A stretch of DNA of 64,000 nt from Clostridium rhizosphaerae (lineage in GTDB: Bacteria; Bacillota; Clostridia; Clostridiales; Clostridiaceae), in assembly GCF_016765585.1 (NCBI RefSeq), contig NZ_JAESWC010000001.1:496001-560000 (forward strand), read 5' to 3'. Below the pieces are notes generated by a model, which was not told the origin of the DNA, searched no databases, and worked only from the letters and a program-made list of their open reading frames with translations. Positions 34,725 through 43,796 of the stretch are shown here, one piece after another. A program made the translations under genes and the position numbers. Every line of letters starts with the position of its first letter. The first letter of the stretch is position 1.

Positions 34725-36674
34725 TTATACTGCTTCGCTATCTAAATTAGCACCAGTAAACTGACTGTTATATAAATCAGCGTAAAATCCGCCTTTTTCA
34801 AGAAGCTCATGGTGATTTCCCTGCTCAATAATTGTTCCATTATTCATAACAAGGATTAAATCAGCATCACGAATAGTTGAAAGTCTATGTGCTATAACAA
34901 AGGAAGTTCTTCCTTGCATTAGGTTATTCATAGCCTTTTGTATTTGAACTTCTGTTCTTGTATCAACTGAAGAGGTAGCTTCATCAAGTATTAATATAGC
35001 AGGGTCTGCAAGTATTGCACGAGCTATTGTTAAAAGCTGCTTCTGACCTTGTGATATATTGGAAGCCTCTTCATCTAATACTGTATTATAGCCTTCAGGA
35101 AGAGTTCTTATAAAGTGGTCTGCATGAGCTGCCTTAGCTGCTTTAACAACATCTTCAAAGCTAGCACCCTTACGTCCATAAGCTATATTATCTTTAATAG
35201 TTCCATTAAAGGACCAAGTATCCTGAAGTACCATACCAAACATTGTACGTAGGTCACCACGCTTCATATCTCTTATATCTAATCCATCAATAGTAATCCT
35301 TCCGCCTTGAATTTCATAGAAACGCATAAGAAGATTTACCATTGTAGTTTTACCTGCTCCAGTTGGCCCAACAATAGCAACAGTTTGACCAGGTTTAACT
35401 TCTATATTCATATCTTCCATAAGAGTAACTGTCTCTTTGTAACCAAATTTAACATGCTCAAATCTAACTTCACCCTTTGGAGCTTTAATTAATTTAGAAT
35501 TTTCCTTTTCGGGAACTTCTTCAATTTCATCTAAAACTTCAAAAACACGTTCAGCAGCTGCAACTGTTGATTGAAGGATATTAGCTATATTTGCAGTTTG
35601 AACTATAGGCTGACCAAACTGTCTTGAATATTGAATAAATGCTTGAATATCACCAACGGTAATTTTACCTTTGGTTACATATATACCACCAACTACTGCT
35701 ACAAGTACATATCCAATGTTGTTAACAAAGTTCATCATAGGCATTATAATACCCGAAACAAACTGTGCCTTCCAGCCTACATTAAACAATCTATCATTTA
35801 TATCATCAAATTCTTTAATAGCCTTATCTTCATGACCAAAGGCCTTTACAATTTTATGCCCAGTATACATTTCTTCAACATGGCCATTTAATTCTCCAAT
35901 AATTTTTTGCTGCTCTGCAAAAAACTTTTGTGAATTCTTGGCTATAGTTATTGTTATTAAAACAGATATCGGCAGTGTAGTTATAGTAACAAGTGTGAGT
36001 ACTGGACTTATTGTAAGCATCATTACTATTATACCTACTATTGTTACTACAGAAGTTATAAGCTGAGTTAAACTCTGCTGAAGAGTTGAAGCAACCGTAT
36101 CTAAGTCATTAGTAACACGACTTAATATTTCACCATGAGTACGGGCATCGAAATATTTAAGAGGAAGTTTATTTAGCTTGTCATTAACATCCTTACGCAT
36201 ATCAAATACGGTATTTTGCGCAACACTAGACATAATGTACTGCTGAATATAATTAAATAACGAGCTTATTAAATATAATCCTATTAATATAACTACTATT
36301 TTCCCTATATAATCAAAATCCACCTTAGGAACTTCCATTTGCTTTAGCTTGTTTAATATGCTTGGGTCTGCTCCTTTTTTTACTGCTTCTGCCGCCTTTG
36401 ATATCTGAGCATAATACATATATCTTCCCATTAGGCCCTCAAAAAGCTTTGTTGTCGCTTTACCCATAACCTTAGGGCTTACTATACTGAATACTGTACT
36501 TATAATAGCAGTAATAAATACCGCTATAAGGTTAAACTTACGAGGCAGCAAGTATTTCATAAGTCTTCTTATTGTCCCTTTAAAGTCCTTCGCTTTTTCA
36601 ACTGCTCGGCCCATTGGTGGTCCACCGCCCATAGGACCTCTGCCTGCTGGTCTTTGCTTATTATTCTCACTCAT
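34725..36674 (-). CDS. ABC exporter half-transporter, catalytically complete subunit
   Basis: A 649-residue fused membrane/ATPase subunit of a heterodimeric multidrug-type exporter. Seen: a Pro/Gly-rich N-terminus, six membrane segments, then Walker A GPTGAGKTTM, signature ISQGQKQ and Walker B ILILDEATSS with the catalytic Glu, and an H-loop AHRLST. The partner gene lies 21 bases upstream. The membrane domain has an extra loop between the first two helices (about residues 70-125). Inference: with its partner it exports drugs or lipids under MarR control. AAGGGAGG precedes the ATG. Confidence 0.9.
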   Translation of the reverse strand: MSENNKQRPAGRGPMGGGPPMGRAVEKAKDFKGTIRRLMKYLLPRKFNLIAVFITAIISTVFSIVSPKVMGKATTKLFEGLMGRYMYYAQISKAAEAVKKGADPSILNKLKQMEVPKVDFDYIGKIVVILIGLYLISSLFNYIQQYIMSSVAQNTVFDMRKDVNDKLNKLPLKYFDARTHGEILSRVTNDLDTVASTLQQSLTQLITSVVTIVGIIVMMLTISPVLTLVTITTLPISVLITITIAKNSQKFFAEQQKIIGELNGHVEEMYTGHKIVKAFGHEDKAIKEFDDINDRLFNVGWKAQFVSGIIMPMMNFVNNIGYVLVAVVGGIYVTKGKITVGDIQAFIQYSRQFGQPIVQTANIANILQSTVAAAERVFEVLDEIEEVPEKENSKLIKAPKGEVRFEHVKFGYKETVTLMEDMNIEVKPGQTVAIVGPTGAGKTTMVNLLMRFYEIQGGRITIDGLDIRDMKRGDLRTMFGMVLQDTWSFNGTIKDNIAYGRKGASFEDVVKAAKAAHADHFIRTLPEGYNTVLDEEASNISQGQKQLLTIARAILADPAILILDEATSSVDTRTEVQIQKAMNNLMQGRTSFVIAHRLSTIRDADLILVMNNGTIIEQGNHHELLEKGGFYADLYNSQFTGANLDSEAV

Positions 36675-36695
36675 ATTTTAGCCTCCCTTCTGCTC

Positions 36696-38423
36696 TTAAG
36701 CTAATTCCTCTTCACTAAGCTGTGAAGATACAATTTCACGATAAATTTCATTGCTGGCTAAAAGTTCTTTATGATTTCCGATTCCTGCAATCTTACCTTC
36801 ATCTAAAACTATAATTCTATCTGCATCCATTACTGTACTTACTCTTTGTGCAACTATTATAACTGTAGCGTCTTTAGTTTCATCCTTTAGCGCTCTTCTA
36901 AGCTTTGCATCCGTTTTAAAATCTAGAGCTGAGAAGCTATCGTCAAAGATATATATTTCCGGTTTTCTAACAAGTGCTCTTGCTATTGAAAGTCTCTGCT
37001 TTTGTCCTCCAGAAACATTATTACCACCTTGAGCAATAACCGATTCGTAGCCTTCTTTTATTTTAGAAACAAAGTCTGCTGCTTGAGCAACTTCTGATGC
37101 ATGTTTTACTTCTTCATCTGTAGCATCTTCTTTACCATACTTAATATTTTCGGCTATGGTTCCTGTAAAAAGTACGGCCTTTTGAGGCACAAAACCTATC
37201 TTGCTTCTTAAATTCTCTTGTGTCATCTCACGAATATCTACCCCATCAACTAAAATACTTCCGCTTTGAACATCATAAAAGCGTGGTATTAAACTTATAA
37301 GAGTAGATTTACCTGAACCAGTACCGCCAATTATAGCGGTTGTTTCTCCCGGCCTTGCGCTAAAGGTTATATCCTCTATAGCTGGCTGCTCTGCACCAGG
37401 ATAACTAAAGTTAACATTCTTAAATTCTATATAGCCTCTTTCTTTATCTGCTTTATCAGCACTCTTAGGATCAACGATTTCTGGTTCCATATCAAGTACT
37501 TCATTAATTCTTTCAGCTGAAGCTTCAGCACGAGGAATTAGTACAAACATCATAGCAAGCATTAGGAATGAGAACATAATCTGCATAGCATATTGTATAA
37601 AAGCCATCATATCTCCAACCTGCATATCGCCATTGTCTATACGAATGCCCCCGAACCAAATAATAGATACACTTGTAAGGTTCATAATAAGCATCATAAT
37701 TGGCATAACAACAGCCATCATTTTGTTAACCTTAATAGCTGTGTTAGTTAAATCAATACTTGCTTCCTCAAAGCGTACTTTTTCATCCTCTTGTCTATTA
37801 AAAGCACGTATTACTCTAATACCTGTAAGATTTTCACGTAAAACAAGATTTATTTTATCAATTTTCTTCTGCATTAACTTAAATAAAGGTATTGCTGTTT
37901 TAGCTACAAAAAATATTACAAGCCCTAAAAGAGGAATAGCAACAGCGAGCACCCACGTTAATTGCTTATCCTTTGTTATAGCCATTATAATACCACCAAT
38001 TGCCATTATAGGGGCATAAATCATCATTCTGAGCGCCATTACTGTTACCTGCTGAATTTGAGTAACATCGTTTGTGGTTCTTGTTATCATTGATGAAGTT
38101 CCTACTTTATCAAACTCATGTAGCGAAAAGCTTTCTGCTCTTGTAAAAATATTCTTCCTCAAATCATTTGCAAAACCAGTAGCTGTTCTAGAAGAAAGAT
38201 AGCTTGCTGAAATCATGCATACCGCCCCTCCAAGTGCTACAAGAAGCATAAAACCACCTATTTTCATAATATAGACTGAGTCACCATTAACTACACCGTT
38301 ATTAATGATATCAGACATTAATGTAGGTAAGTATAAATCTGCCATTGCTTGAAAAAACAAAAGCACTAAAATAGCGCCGATATAACTTGAGTACGGCTTT
38401 AAAAATCTAAATAGTTTAGCCAC
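36696..38423 (-). CDS. ABC exporter half-transporter, degenerate Walker B subunit
   Basis: A 575-residue partner subunit. Seen: six membrane segments, Walker A GGTGSGKSTL, an intact signature VSGGQKQ, but Walker B reads IYIFDDSFSALD, with Asp in place of the catalytic Glu, and the H-loop position reads AQRVST (Gln replacing His). Known: many heterodimeric exporters keep one degenerate ATP site, so this is expected rather than a defect. It starts with GTG after AAGGAG and follows the MarR gene. Confidence 0.9.
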   Translation of the reverse strand: MAKLFRFLKPYSSYIGAILVLLFFQAMADLYLPTLMSDIINNGVVNGDSVYIMKIGGFMLLVALGGAVCMISASYLSSRTATGFANDLRKNIFTRAESFSLHEFDKVGTSSMITRTTNDVTQIQQVTVMALRMMIYAPIMAIGGIIMAITKDKQLTWVLAVAIPLLGLVIFFVAKTAIPLFKLMQKKIDKINLVLRENLTGIRVIRAFNRQEDEKVRFEEASIDLTNTAIKVNKMMAVVMPIMMLIMNLTSVSIIWFGGIRIDNGDMQVGDMMAFIQYAMQIMFSFLMLAMMFVLIPRAEASAERINEVLDMEPEIVDPKSADKADKERGYIEFKNVNFSYPGAEQPAIEDITFSARPGETTAIIGGTGSGKSTLISLIPRFYDVQSGSILVDGVDIREMTQENLRSKIGFVPQKAVLFTGTIAENIKYGKEDATDEEVKHASEVAQAADFVSKIKEGYESVIAQGGNNVSGGQKQRLSIARALVRKPEIYIFDDSFSALDFKTDAKLRRALKDETKDATVIIVAQRVSTVMDADRIIVLDEGKIAGIGNHKELLASNEIYREIVSSQLSEEELA

Positions 38424-38454
38424 AAATAATCATCTCCTTGTCCTTAATATCTAG

Positions 38455-38907
38455 TTATACATTTTCTTTTTTATTGCTCGCTTCAATAAGATTATCACGC
38501 ATCTGCATGAACATTCTTCGAAGTAGTGCCTTTTCTTCTTCTGTAAAGTTGCTGAAGCATTCATCACTTATACTGTTTACAATCTCCATTGACTGCTTGC
38601 AAATCTCTCTGCCTTTTTCAGTTATGTAGACCCTGGAAATACGTTGATCCTCAGAATCCTGTTTTCTGGTAATAAGTTCAGCCTTCTCCATTCTTCCAAT
38701 CATAACTGTAATTGTTGCAGGCTTTATAGCCAGCTTTTCTGCTAACTCTTTCTGACTTTGACCGTCTTTAAAATTCAGAGCCATAAGAAGCGGCGGCTGA
38801 CCTGGGTAAATATTTATTTTTTCAAGATATGTATGCATTCTTTTGTGCTGTAACTTGATTACTTGAAAAAACAATGCAAACAGTGAATCCTTATCCCATG
38901 AAATCAT
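38455..38907 (-). CDS. MarR-family transcriptional regulator
   Basis: A 150-residue winged-helix repressor. Seen: the recognition region SQKELAEKLAIKPATITVMIGRME followed by a wing, RKQDSEDQRISRVYITEKG, both typical of MarR. It is the first gene of the operon with the two ABC subunits and presumably represses it until a ligand binds. TTAG-N4-CTAA-type sites lie 24 and about 74 bases upstream of its ATG. GAGGAGAG precedes the start. Confidence 0.92.
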   Translation of the reverse strand: MISWDKDSLFALFFQVIKLQHKRMHTYLEKINIYPGQPPLLMALNFKDGQSQKELAEKLAIKPATITVMIGRMEKAELITRKQDSEDQRISRVYITEKGREICKQSMEIVNSISDECFSNFTEEEKALLRRMFMQMRDNLIEASNKKENV

Positions 38908-38930
38908 TTATCAATCTCTCCTCAATTTAG

Positions 38931-38992
38931 TTAGTCGCCTAAACATGTTATTATATTATCACCACTATATTTTTTAGTCAATAGTTGTCTAA
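38931..38992. promoter_or_regulatory. Two MarR-type operator-like sites in the divergent gap
   Basis: TTAGTCGCCTAA (38931-38942) and ATAGTTGTCTAA (38981-38992) match the TTAG-N4-CTAA form of SlyA/MarR sites, with one mismatch in the second. On the minus strand TTGACT (38976-38981) and TAATAT (38953-38958), 17 bases apart, form a possible promoter between them. The divergent gap 38908-39208 has no ORF and may also serve the reductase gene at 39209. Confidence 0.5.
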
Positions 38993-39208
38993 TTATATTT
39001 AATATTTGTTAATAAAATAAGTATAAGTATTGATATCACTACATTCTTTAAATTTATTACATCCTAGTTATTCGTTTACATGAATATTTTGATCAAGAAA
39101 ATATTTTGTTAGCCAGCTAAATTTATTTGTCTTATTGTTCATTCATTTATATTTTTATATAATTATTGTTGTGTTAACCACAATAATTATACAGAAAGGA
39201 CTTAATAA

Positions 39209-40297
39209 ATGAAAAGATTATTTGAGGAAACCAAGTTAGGAAACATAGCAATAAAAAATAGATTTATCAGAAGTGCTACATGGGAGAACATGGCTGATAA
39301 AGACGGCCATCTTACAGAGAAGCTTTATGATACTTATAAAGTCTTAGCTTGCAATGAGCTTGGTCTTATTATTACAGGATATGCTAATATCGTAAAGGAA
39401 GAACAGCCTAATCCTGGAATGATGGGCATCTATAATGATTCCTTTATTTCTGAATATAAAAAGCTTACAAATATCGTTCATACGGGCGGTTCAAAAATAG
39501 TTCTTCAAATTGCTTATGGCGGAACAAAAACTACCTATAATGTAGGTGAAAGAATTATTTATGCTCCAAGTGAGGTACCTGAAATAGGAACAAAGGTCAC
39601 AGGCAAAACTATGACTAAGGAAGAAATAGACTATATAGTTAATGCTTTTGCAGAAGCAGGAAGACGTGCAAAAGAATCTGGTTTTGACGGGGTAGAGATA
39701 CATGGTGCTCATACTTATCTTATAAATCAATTTTTAAGTCCTTATTATAATAGACGAACTGATGAATATGGCGGCAGCTTAGAAAATAGAATGAGATTTT
39801 TATTAGAAATTTATTATAAAATGAGAGAAAAGGTAGGGAAGGATTTCACTATTTTAGTTAAGCTTACTGCAACTGAATTTTTTGAAGGCGGACTAAACTT
39901 TGAAGAAACCAAGGAAATTTGCAGAAAGCTTGAAGAGGCCGGAGTTGATGCAATAGAGCTTTCAGGAAATGTGCATGGTAAAGCAAGAAATATGGCAGGA
40001 GAAGTTTATGATAATTACGCCATACAAAAGGAAGGCTATTTTACTGAATATGCAAAAATAATAAGTGATGAGCTTAAAATACCTATAATCACAGTTGGTG
40101 GCTTTAGAGATATTAATTCTATAGAAAAAGTTCTAAATGAAACTAATATTACATATTTTGCTTTATCAAGACCATTGCTTGCTGAACCTGACTTAATCAA
40201 AAGGTGGAAAACAGGGGATAGAAAAAGAGCCATATGTGTAAGTTGTTCAAGATGCAGAACCCCTGAGGGAAATTACTGCACAGTATTTAATAAGTAA
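39209..40297 (+). CDS. NADH:flavin oxidoreductase, Old Yellow Enzyme family
   Basis: A 362-residue FMN-dependent ene-reductase-like protein with a TIM barrel. Seen: IKNRFIRSATWENMA, the active-site HGAHTYLINQFLSPYYNRR and EYGGSLENRMRF, and the C-terminal PIITVGG and LSRPLLAEP segments. Odd: it ends soon after a four-cysteine stretch CVSCSRCRTPEGNYC that recalls the Fe-S binding part of longer family members, but the NAD(P)H-binding extension is absent. It is divergent from the MarR operon. AAAGGA precedes the ATG. Substrate unknown. Confidence 0.9.
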   Translation: MKRLFEETKLGNIAIKNRFIRSATWENMADKDGHLTEKLYDTYKVLACNELGLIITGYANIVKEEQPNPGMMGIYNDSFISEYKKLTNIVHTGGSKIVLQIAYGGTKTTYNVGERIIYAPSEVPEIGTKVTGKTMTKEEIDYIVNAFAEAGRRAKESGFDGVEIHGAHTYLINQFLSPYYNRRTDEYGGSLENRMRFLLEIYYKMREKVGKDFTILVKLTATEFFEGGLNFEETKEICRKLEEAGVDAIELSGNVHGKARNMAGEVYDNYAIQKEGYFTEYAKIISDELKIPIITVGGFRDINSIEKVLNETNITYFALSRPLLAEPDLIKRWKTGDRKRAICVSCSRCRTPEGNYCTVFNK

Positions 40298-40410
40298 TAT
40301 ACAGAAAATGAACTCAACTTATAAATAATAAATATTTTGTGAAAACATTTATTAAACTAAGTTATTTGTATTGTTTTATGATATATTTTAACTATAATAA
40401 CGAAAGTCAT

Positions 40411-40490
40411 ACAGAGGTTGAAGGTCTAAATGAACTTTAACGACCAATTTTCGAGCGGGAGCGAGAGTTTTAAATTACTCAGTGTTTCCC
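40411..40490 (+). repeat. Leader repeat, copy A (before the lactonase gene)
   Basis: Begins ACAGAGGTTGAAGGTC, has loop TAAAT and GAACTTTAAC, the GC-rich core CGAGCGGGAGCGAGAG and the end AAATTACTCAGTGTTTCCC, ten bases before the AGGAGG site of the lactonase gene. It is about 80-85% identical by eye to copy B and keeps the first stem with one G-U pair and one mismatch. The region 40298-40510 has no ORF. Confidence 0.7.
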
Positions 40491-40510
40491 ACTAAAAGGA
40501 GGAATTTCAT

Positions 40511-41563
40511 ATGAATAATAAAAAATTTAGAGCCTACATCGGAACTTATACTAAAGGAGAGAGTAAAGGCATTTATACCTTTTCATTTGATTCTAATACC
40601 GGAAAAATTGATAATATATCATTAGCAGCGGAAGCTTCTAATCCTACATACTTAAACATTTCTAAGAATAACAAATATTTATATTCTGTTATCAAAGTAA
40701 ATGATAAGGGCGGTACAGCTGCATATTCTATTGATGATAATACAGGAAAACTTAATTTCTTAAACTATGAAATAGAGCTAGGCAGCTCACCTTGCTATGT
40801 AAGCTTAGACAGCAAGGATAACTATGTTTTATCAGCAAACTATCATATGGGAACTGCAGAAGCTTTTCCAATTAATGAGGACGGAAGTATACAATCTTAT
40901 TCTTGTAAAGTTCAGCATGAAGGATCAGGTCCAAATAAAGACAGACAAGAAAAGGCACATGCTCATTTTGCACAGCTCACACCTGATGACAAATATTTGT
41001 GTGTAGTAGATCTCGGGATTGATAAAGTTGTCATTTATGATTTTAATAAAGGAACTTTAACAAAGTCTAATGAAATAATCTTCAAACCTGGCTCTGGCCC
41101 AAGACATATGTCATTTCATCCTAATGGAAAATTTGCCTATGTCTTAACTGAGCTTAGTTCTGAAGTTTTAGCTCTTCAATATAATTCTTCCAATGGAAAC
41201 TTTAAAGAAATTGGATATTTTAATGCTTTACCAGAGGATTTTAGCGGAGAAAGTATCGGAGCTGCAATCCATATATCTCCTGATGGAAATTATCTATATG
41301 CCTCAAATAGAGGGCACAACAGTATTGCAATATTTAAAATAGATGCCGGTTCGGGAAAACTTTCACTGATTGAACATGTTCCTACAGAAGGAGATCATCC
41401 TCGCGACTTTGAAATAGATCCAAGCGGAAACTTCCTACTTGCTGCAAATATGAATACAAATAATATCGTAGTATTCAGGATAGATAAAAATACAGGAAGG
41501 CTCAACAAAACTGGACATTCAATTTCAATGCCAAGTCCTGTATGTATAAAATTTTTATTGTAA
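40511..41563 (+). CDS. PF10282 lactonase (6-phosphogluconolactonase-like beta-propeller)
   Basis: A 350-residue seven-bladed beta-propeller lactonase. Seen: start AYIGTYTKGESKGIYTF, repeated blades such as LGSSPCYVSLD, PGSGPRHMSFHPNGKF and EGDHPRDFEIDPSGNFL with the family His and Arg residues. It has no signal peptide. Known: relatives hydrolyse 6-phosphogluconolactone; others act on further aldonolactones. Proximity to the galactonate locus (convergent) suggests galactono-lactone or phospho-lactone as a substrate, which is inference. AAGGAGG precedes the ATG, directly after a leader repeat also found before the PTS IIB gene. Confidence 0.85.
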   Translation: MNNKKFRAYIGTYTKGESKGIYTFSFDSNTGKIDNISLAAEASNPTYLNISKNNKYLYSVIKVNDKGGTAAYSIDDNTGKLNFLNYEIELGSSPCYVSLDSKDNYVLSANYHMGTAEAFPINEDGSIQSYSCKVQHEGSGPNKDRQEKAHAHFAQLTPDDKYLCVVDLGIDKVVIYDFNKGTLTKSNEIIFKPGSGPRHMSFHPNGKFAYVLTELSSEVLALQYNSSNGNFKEIGYFNALPEDFSGESIGAAIHISPDGNYLYASNRGHNSIAIFKIDAGSGKLSLIEHVPTEGDHPRDFEIDPSGNFLLAANMNTNNIVVFRIDKNTGRLNKTGHSISMPSPVCIKFLL

Positions 41564-41568
41564 TTATT

Positions 41569-41602
41569 AAAGGTGCTGTCTTCTAATAGACAACACCTTT
41601 TT
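41569..41602. terminator. Bidirectional terminator between convergent genes
   Basis: AAGGTGCTGTCT (41570-41581) pairs with AGACAACACCTT (41588-41599) with one mismatch, followed by TTTTTC on the plus strand and TTTAATAATT on the minus strand. It ends the lactonase gene and the galactonate operon. Confidence 0.85.
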
Positions 41603-41616
41603 CACTGAGTCTTTAA

Positions 41617-42441
41617 TTATAATATAAACTTTTCAATAGCCTTGCCGACTCCTGAGTTAATATTGGTATCAGTTACATAATCAGCCATAGCTTTTAATTC
41701 TTCCGTTGCATTTCCCATCGCTACCTTCAGTCCTGCCGCGTTAAACATGGAGATATCATTTTCGCTGTCCCCAATACACATTATCTCTTCCTGACTTATT
41801 CCTAATATTCTGGCAAGAGCTCTAATACCAGTTCCCTTTGTCATTCCTTTAGTCATTACTTCAAGGTTATCTGCCTTTGAGCTTGATATCTCAAGTCCGT
41901 CAAATTCCTCAAGCTCCTTTCTGGCTTTTTTAATTGTTTCTTTACCATTTTTAGAAAACATTAAAACTTTAAGCAAACCTTCCTCATAGATATCATAAAT
42001 TTCCCTAAGATTTTTATGAACTCCAAACTTAATCTTAAGTTCCTCAGAAACGGTTTTATTTGCCAAAACATGATTATTCGTTGGAGGAAGCTCATAATCT
42101 GTAATAACTCTGTCAAAAGTATTAAAATTTATATCTAATTTATATCTTTCAATAACATCGCAAATCTTATCAAAGCCTTGTCTATCTAATGGACGCTCAA
42201 AAATTGCTTTTTCTCCATCTATTTCTCTAATATATGCTCCATTAGAGCCGATAATAGACACATTAATCCCAGCTTTACTGGCGTGAAGCCTTGCGGAAGT
42301 AAACATTCTTCCGGTTGTGAAAGCTATGCGAATACCTTTATCTACTGCTGCTTTTAGAGCTGCCTTGTTTTTTTCTGATATCTGACAATCATTATCCAAT
42401 AAAGTTCCGTCTAAATCAATGCAGATTAGCTTATAGTTCAA
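41617..42441 (-). CDS. Cof-type HAD-IIB sugar phosphatase
   Basis: A 274-residue haloacid-dehalogenase phosphatase. Seen: motif I IDLDGTLLD, motif II FTTGR, motif III Lys within the cap-following segment, and motif IV CIGDSENDISMF. Known: Cof-type HADs dephosphorylate sugar phosphates and cofactors with broad specificity. It is separated from the dehydratase gene by a MITE-like element, so it may or may not belong to the sigma-54 transcript. It starts with TTG after GGGGGTG. Confidence 0.88.
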   Translation of the reverse strand: MNYKLICIDLDGTLLDNDCQISEKNKAALKAAVDKGIRIAFTTGRMFTSARLHASKAGINVSIIGSNGAYIREIDGEKAIFERPLDRQGFDKICDVIERYKLDINFNTFDRVITDYELPPTNNHVLANKTVSEELKIKFGVHKNLREIYDIYEEGLLKVLMFSKNGKETIKKARKELEEFDGLEISSSKADNLEVMTKGMTKGTGIRALARILGISQEEIMCIGDSENDISMFNAAGLKVAMGNATEELKAMADYVTDTNINSGVGKAIEKFIL

Positions 42442-42459
42442 AAAAACACCCCCTAAATT

Positions 42460-42612
42460 TAATGTAGAATGTAGAATTAAGAATATAGAATGAATGAAGA
42501 AAATCCCTTTACAGGGATTTTCAAATCAGAAGGTGCTTCGCACCGATATTTAATTAAGCTTTGCTTGCAAAGCTTCCTTCATTCTAAATTCTACATTTTA
42601 CATTCTACATTA
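42460..42612. mobile_element. MITE-like non-coding element with terminal inverted repeats
   Basis: About 153 bases bounded by TAATGTAGAATGTAGAATT at the left and its complement (ending TTACATTCTACATTA) at the right; the matching region continues inward to GAATGAAG/CTTCATTC with a small indel. Inside are further perfect stems: GAAAATCCCT/AGGGATTTTC, GGTGC/GCACC and GCTTTGC/GCAAAGC. No ORF is present. A separate ATTTTGC/GCAAAAT stem follows just outside. It sits between the HAD and dehydratase genes. Confidence 0.7.
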
Positions 42613-42629
42613 TTTTGCGAAGCAAAATG

Positions 42630-43775
42630 TTACCATTCCGCAATAGTTCCGTCGTAGTTTTTCCACTTAGGATTAGTCCAGTTAAGACCTTCAAGTGCAA
42701 CTTTTTCAACGAAATCTTCATCAATTTCTAGTCCAAGGCCTGGCTTAGTTGGGATATTTACATAACCATCCTTGTATTCAAATATCTCTTTATTCTTAAC
42801 AAAGTCTAGAAGATCGAAACCTTTATTATAGTGTATCCCTAAGCTTTGCTCTTGAATAAATACGTTTGGAGTACATACATCCATTTGCAGTGTTGCTGCA
42901 AGAGCTATTGGCCCGTATGGTGCATGAGGTGCTACCGCAATATCAAAAGCTTCGGCCATTGCTGCAATTTTTCTTCCTTCAAGTATACCGCCTGTTAAAG
43001 CTAAGTCTGGCTGAATTATATCTATAACACCATTCTTAAGAATATTTTTAAACTCCCATCTAGTGTACAGTCTTTCACCTGTTGCAAGAGGTGTCGAAGT
43101 ATATTTTGCTACTTCAGCAAAAGCTTCTTCATTTTCTGGAAGTACAACCTCTTCAAGGAACATTAATTTATATGGATCAAGTTCTTTTGCAAGAACCTTT
43201 GCCATTGGCTTATGAACTCTTCCATGGAAGTCTACACCTATATTTAAGTCATAACCTACTGCTTCTCTAATTGATGCAACTCTATCTACAACTGCCTGAA
43301 CCTTCTTGAAGGAATCTATATAGTGAAGCTCTTCAGTTGCATTCATTTTAATTGCCTGGAAACCTCTTTCTTTTCTATCAAGAGCTTCTTTAACAACCTC
43401 TGAAGGTCTGTCTCCGCCAATCCAGGAATAAACCATTATCCTGTCTCTAGCTGCTCCCCCTAGAAATTCATACACAGGAATATTGAAGGCCTTTCCTTTT
43501 ATATCCCAAAGTGCCATTTCAATTCCGGAGATTACAGTCATGTTGATTGGGCCGCCTCTGAAGAAGGAGCGGTAAAGCTCCTGCCAGAGTCTTTCTATTT
43601 CAAAAGGATTTCTTCCTATAAGGTATTTACCCATTTCATTGGCACCAGCAACAACTGTTTCTGTCTTTGTTCCTGATATAAGCTCGCCCCATCCATCTAT
43701 TCCTTCGTCTGTACTAATTTTTATAAATATCCATCTTGGTTTTATTTTGTATACTTTAACTGCTGTTATTTTCAC
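42630..43775 (-). CDS. dgoD: D-galactonate dehydratase-type enolase-superfamily enzyme
   Basis: A 381-residue mandelate-racemase-like dehydratase that converts an aldonate to a 2-keto-3-deoxy sugar acid. Seen: continuous resemblance by eye to E. coli DgoD, including KITAVKVYKIKPRWIFIKI, GVDFHGRVHKPMAK (metal Asp, catalytic His), MFLEEVVLPE and TGERLYTR (metal Glu residues), and APHAPYGPIALAA (catalytic His). It starts with GTG after GAGGTG. Odd context: the locus has a PTS and a KDPG/KDPGal aldolase but no KDGal kinase, so the enzyme may act on 6-phosphogalactonate. Activity on another aldonate is possible. Confidence 0.88.
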   Translation of the reverse strand: MKITAVKVYKIKPRWIFIKISTDEGIDGWGELISGTKTETVVAGANEMGKYLIGRNPFEIERLWQELYRSFFRGGPINMTVISGIEMALWDIKGKAFNIPVYEFLGGAARDRIMVYSWIGGDRPSEVVKEALDRKERGFQAIKMNATEELHYIDSFKKVQAVVDRVASIREAVGYDLNIGVDFHGRVHKPMAKVLAKELDPYKLMFLEEVVLPENEEAFAEVAKYTSTPLATGERLYTRWEFKNILKNGVIDIIQPDLALTGGILEGRKIAAMAEAFDIAVAPHAPYGPIALAATLQMDVCTPNVFIQEQSLGIHYNKGFDLLDFVKNKEIFEYKDGYVNIPTKPGLGLEIDEDFVEKVALEGLNWTNPKWKNYDGTIAEW

Positions 43776-43796
43776 TTATATCACCTCGAATTTATC

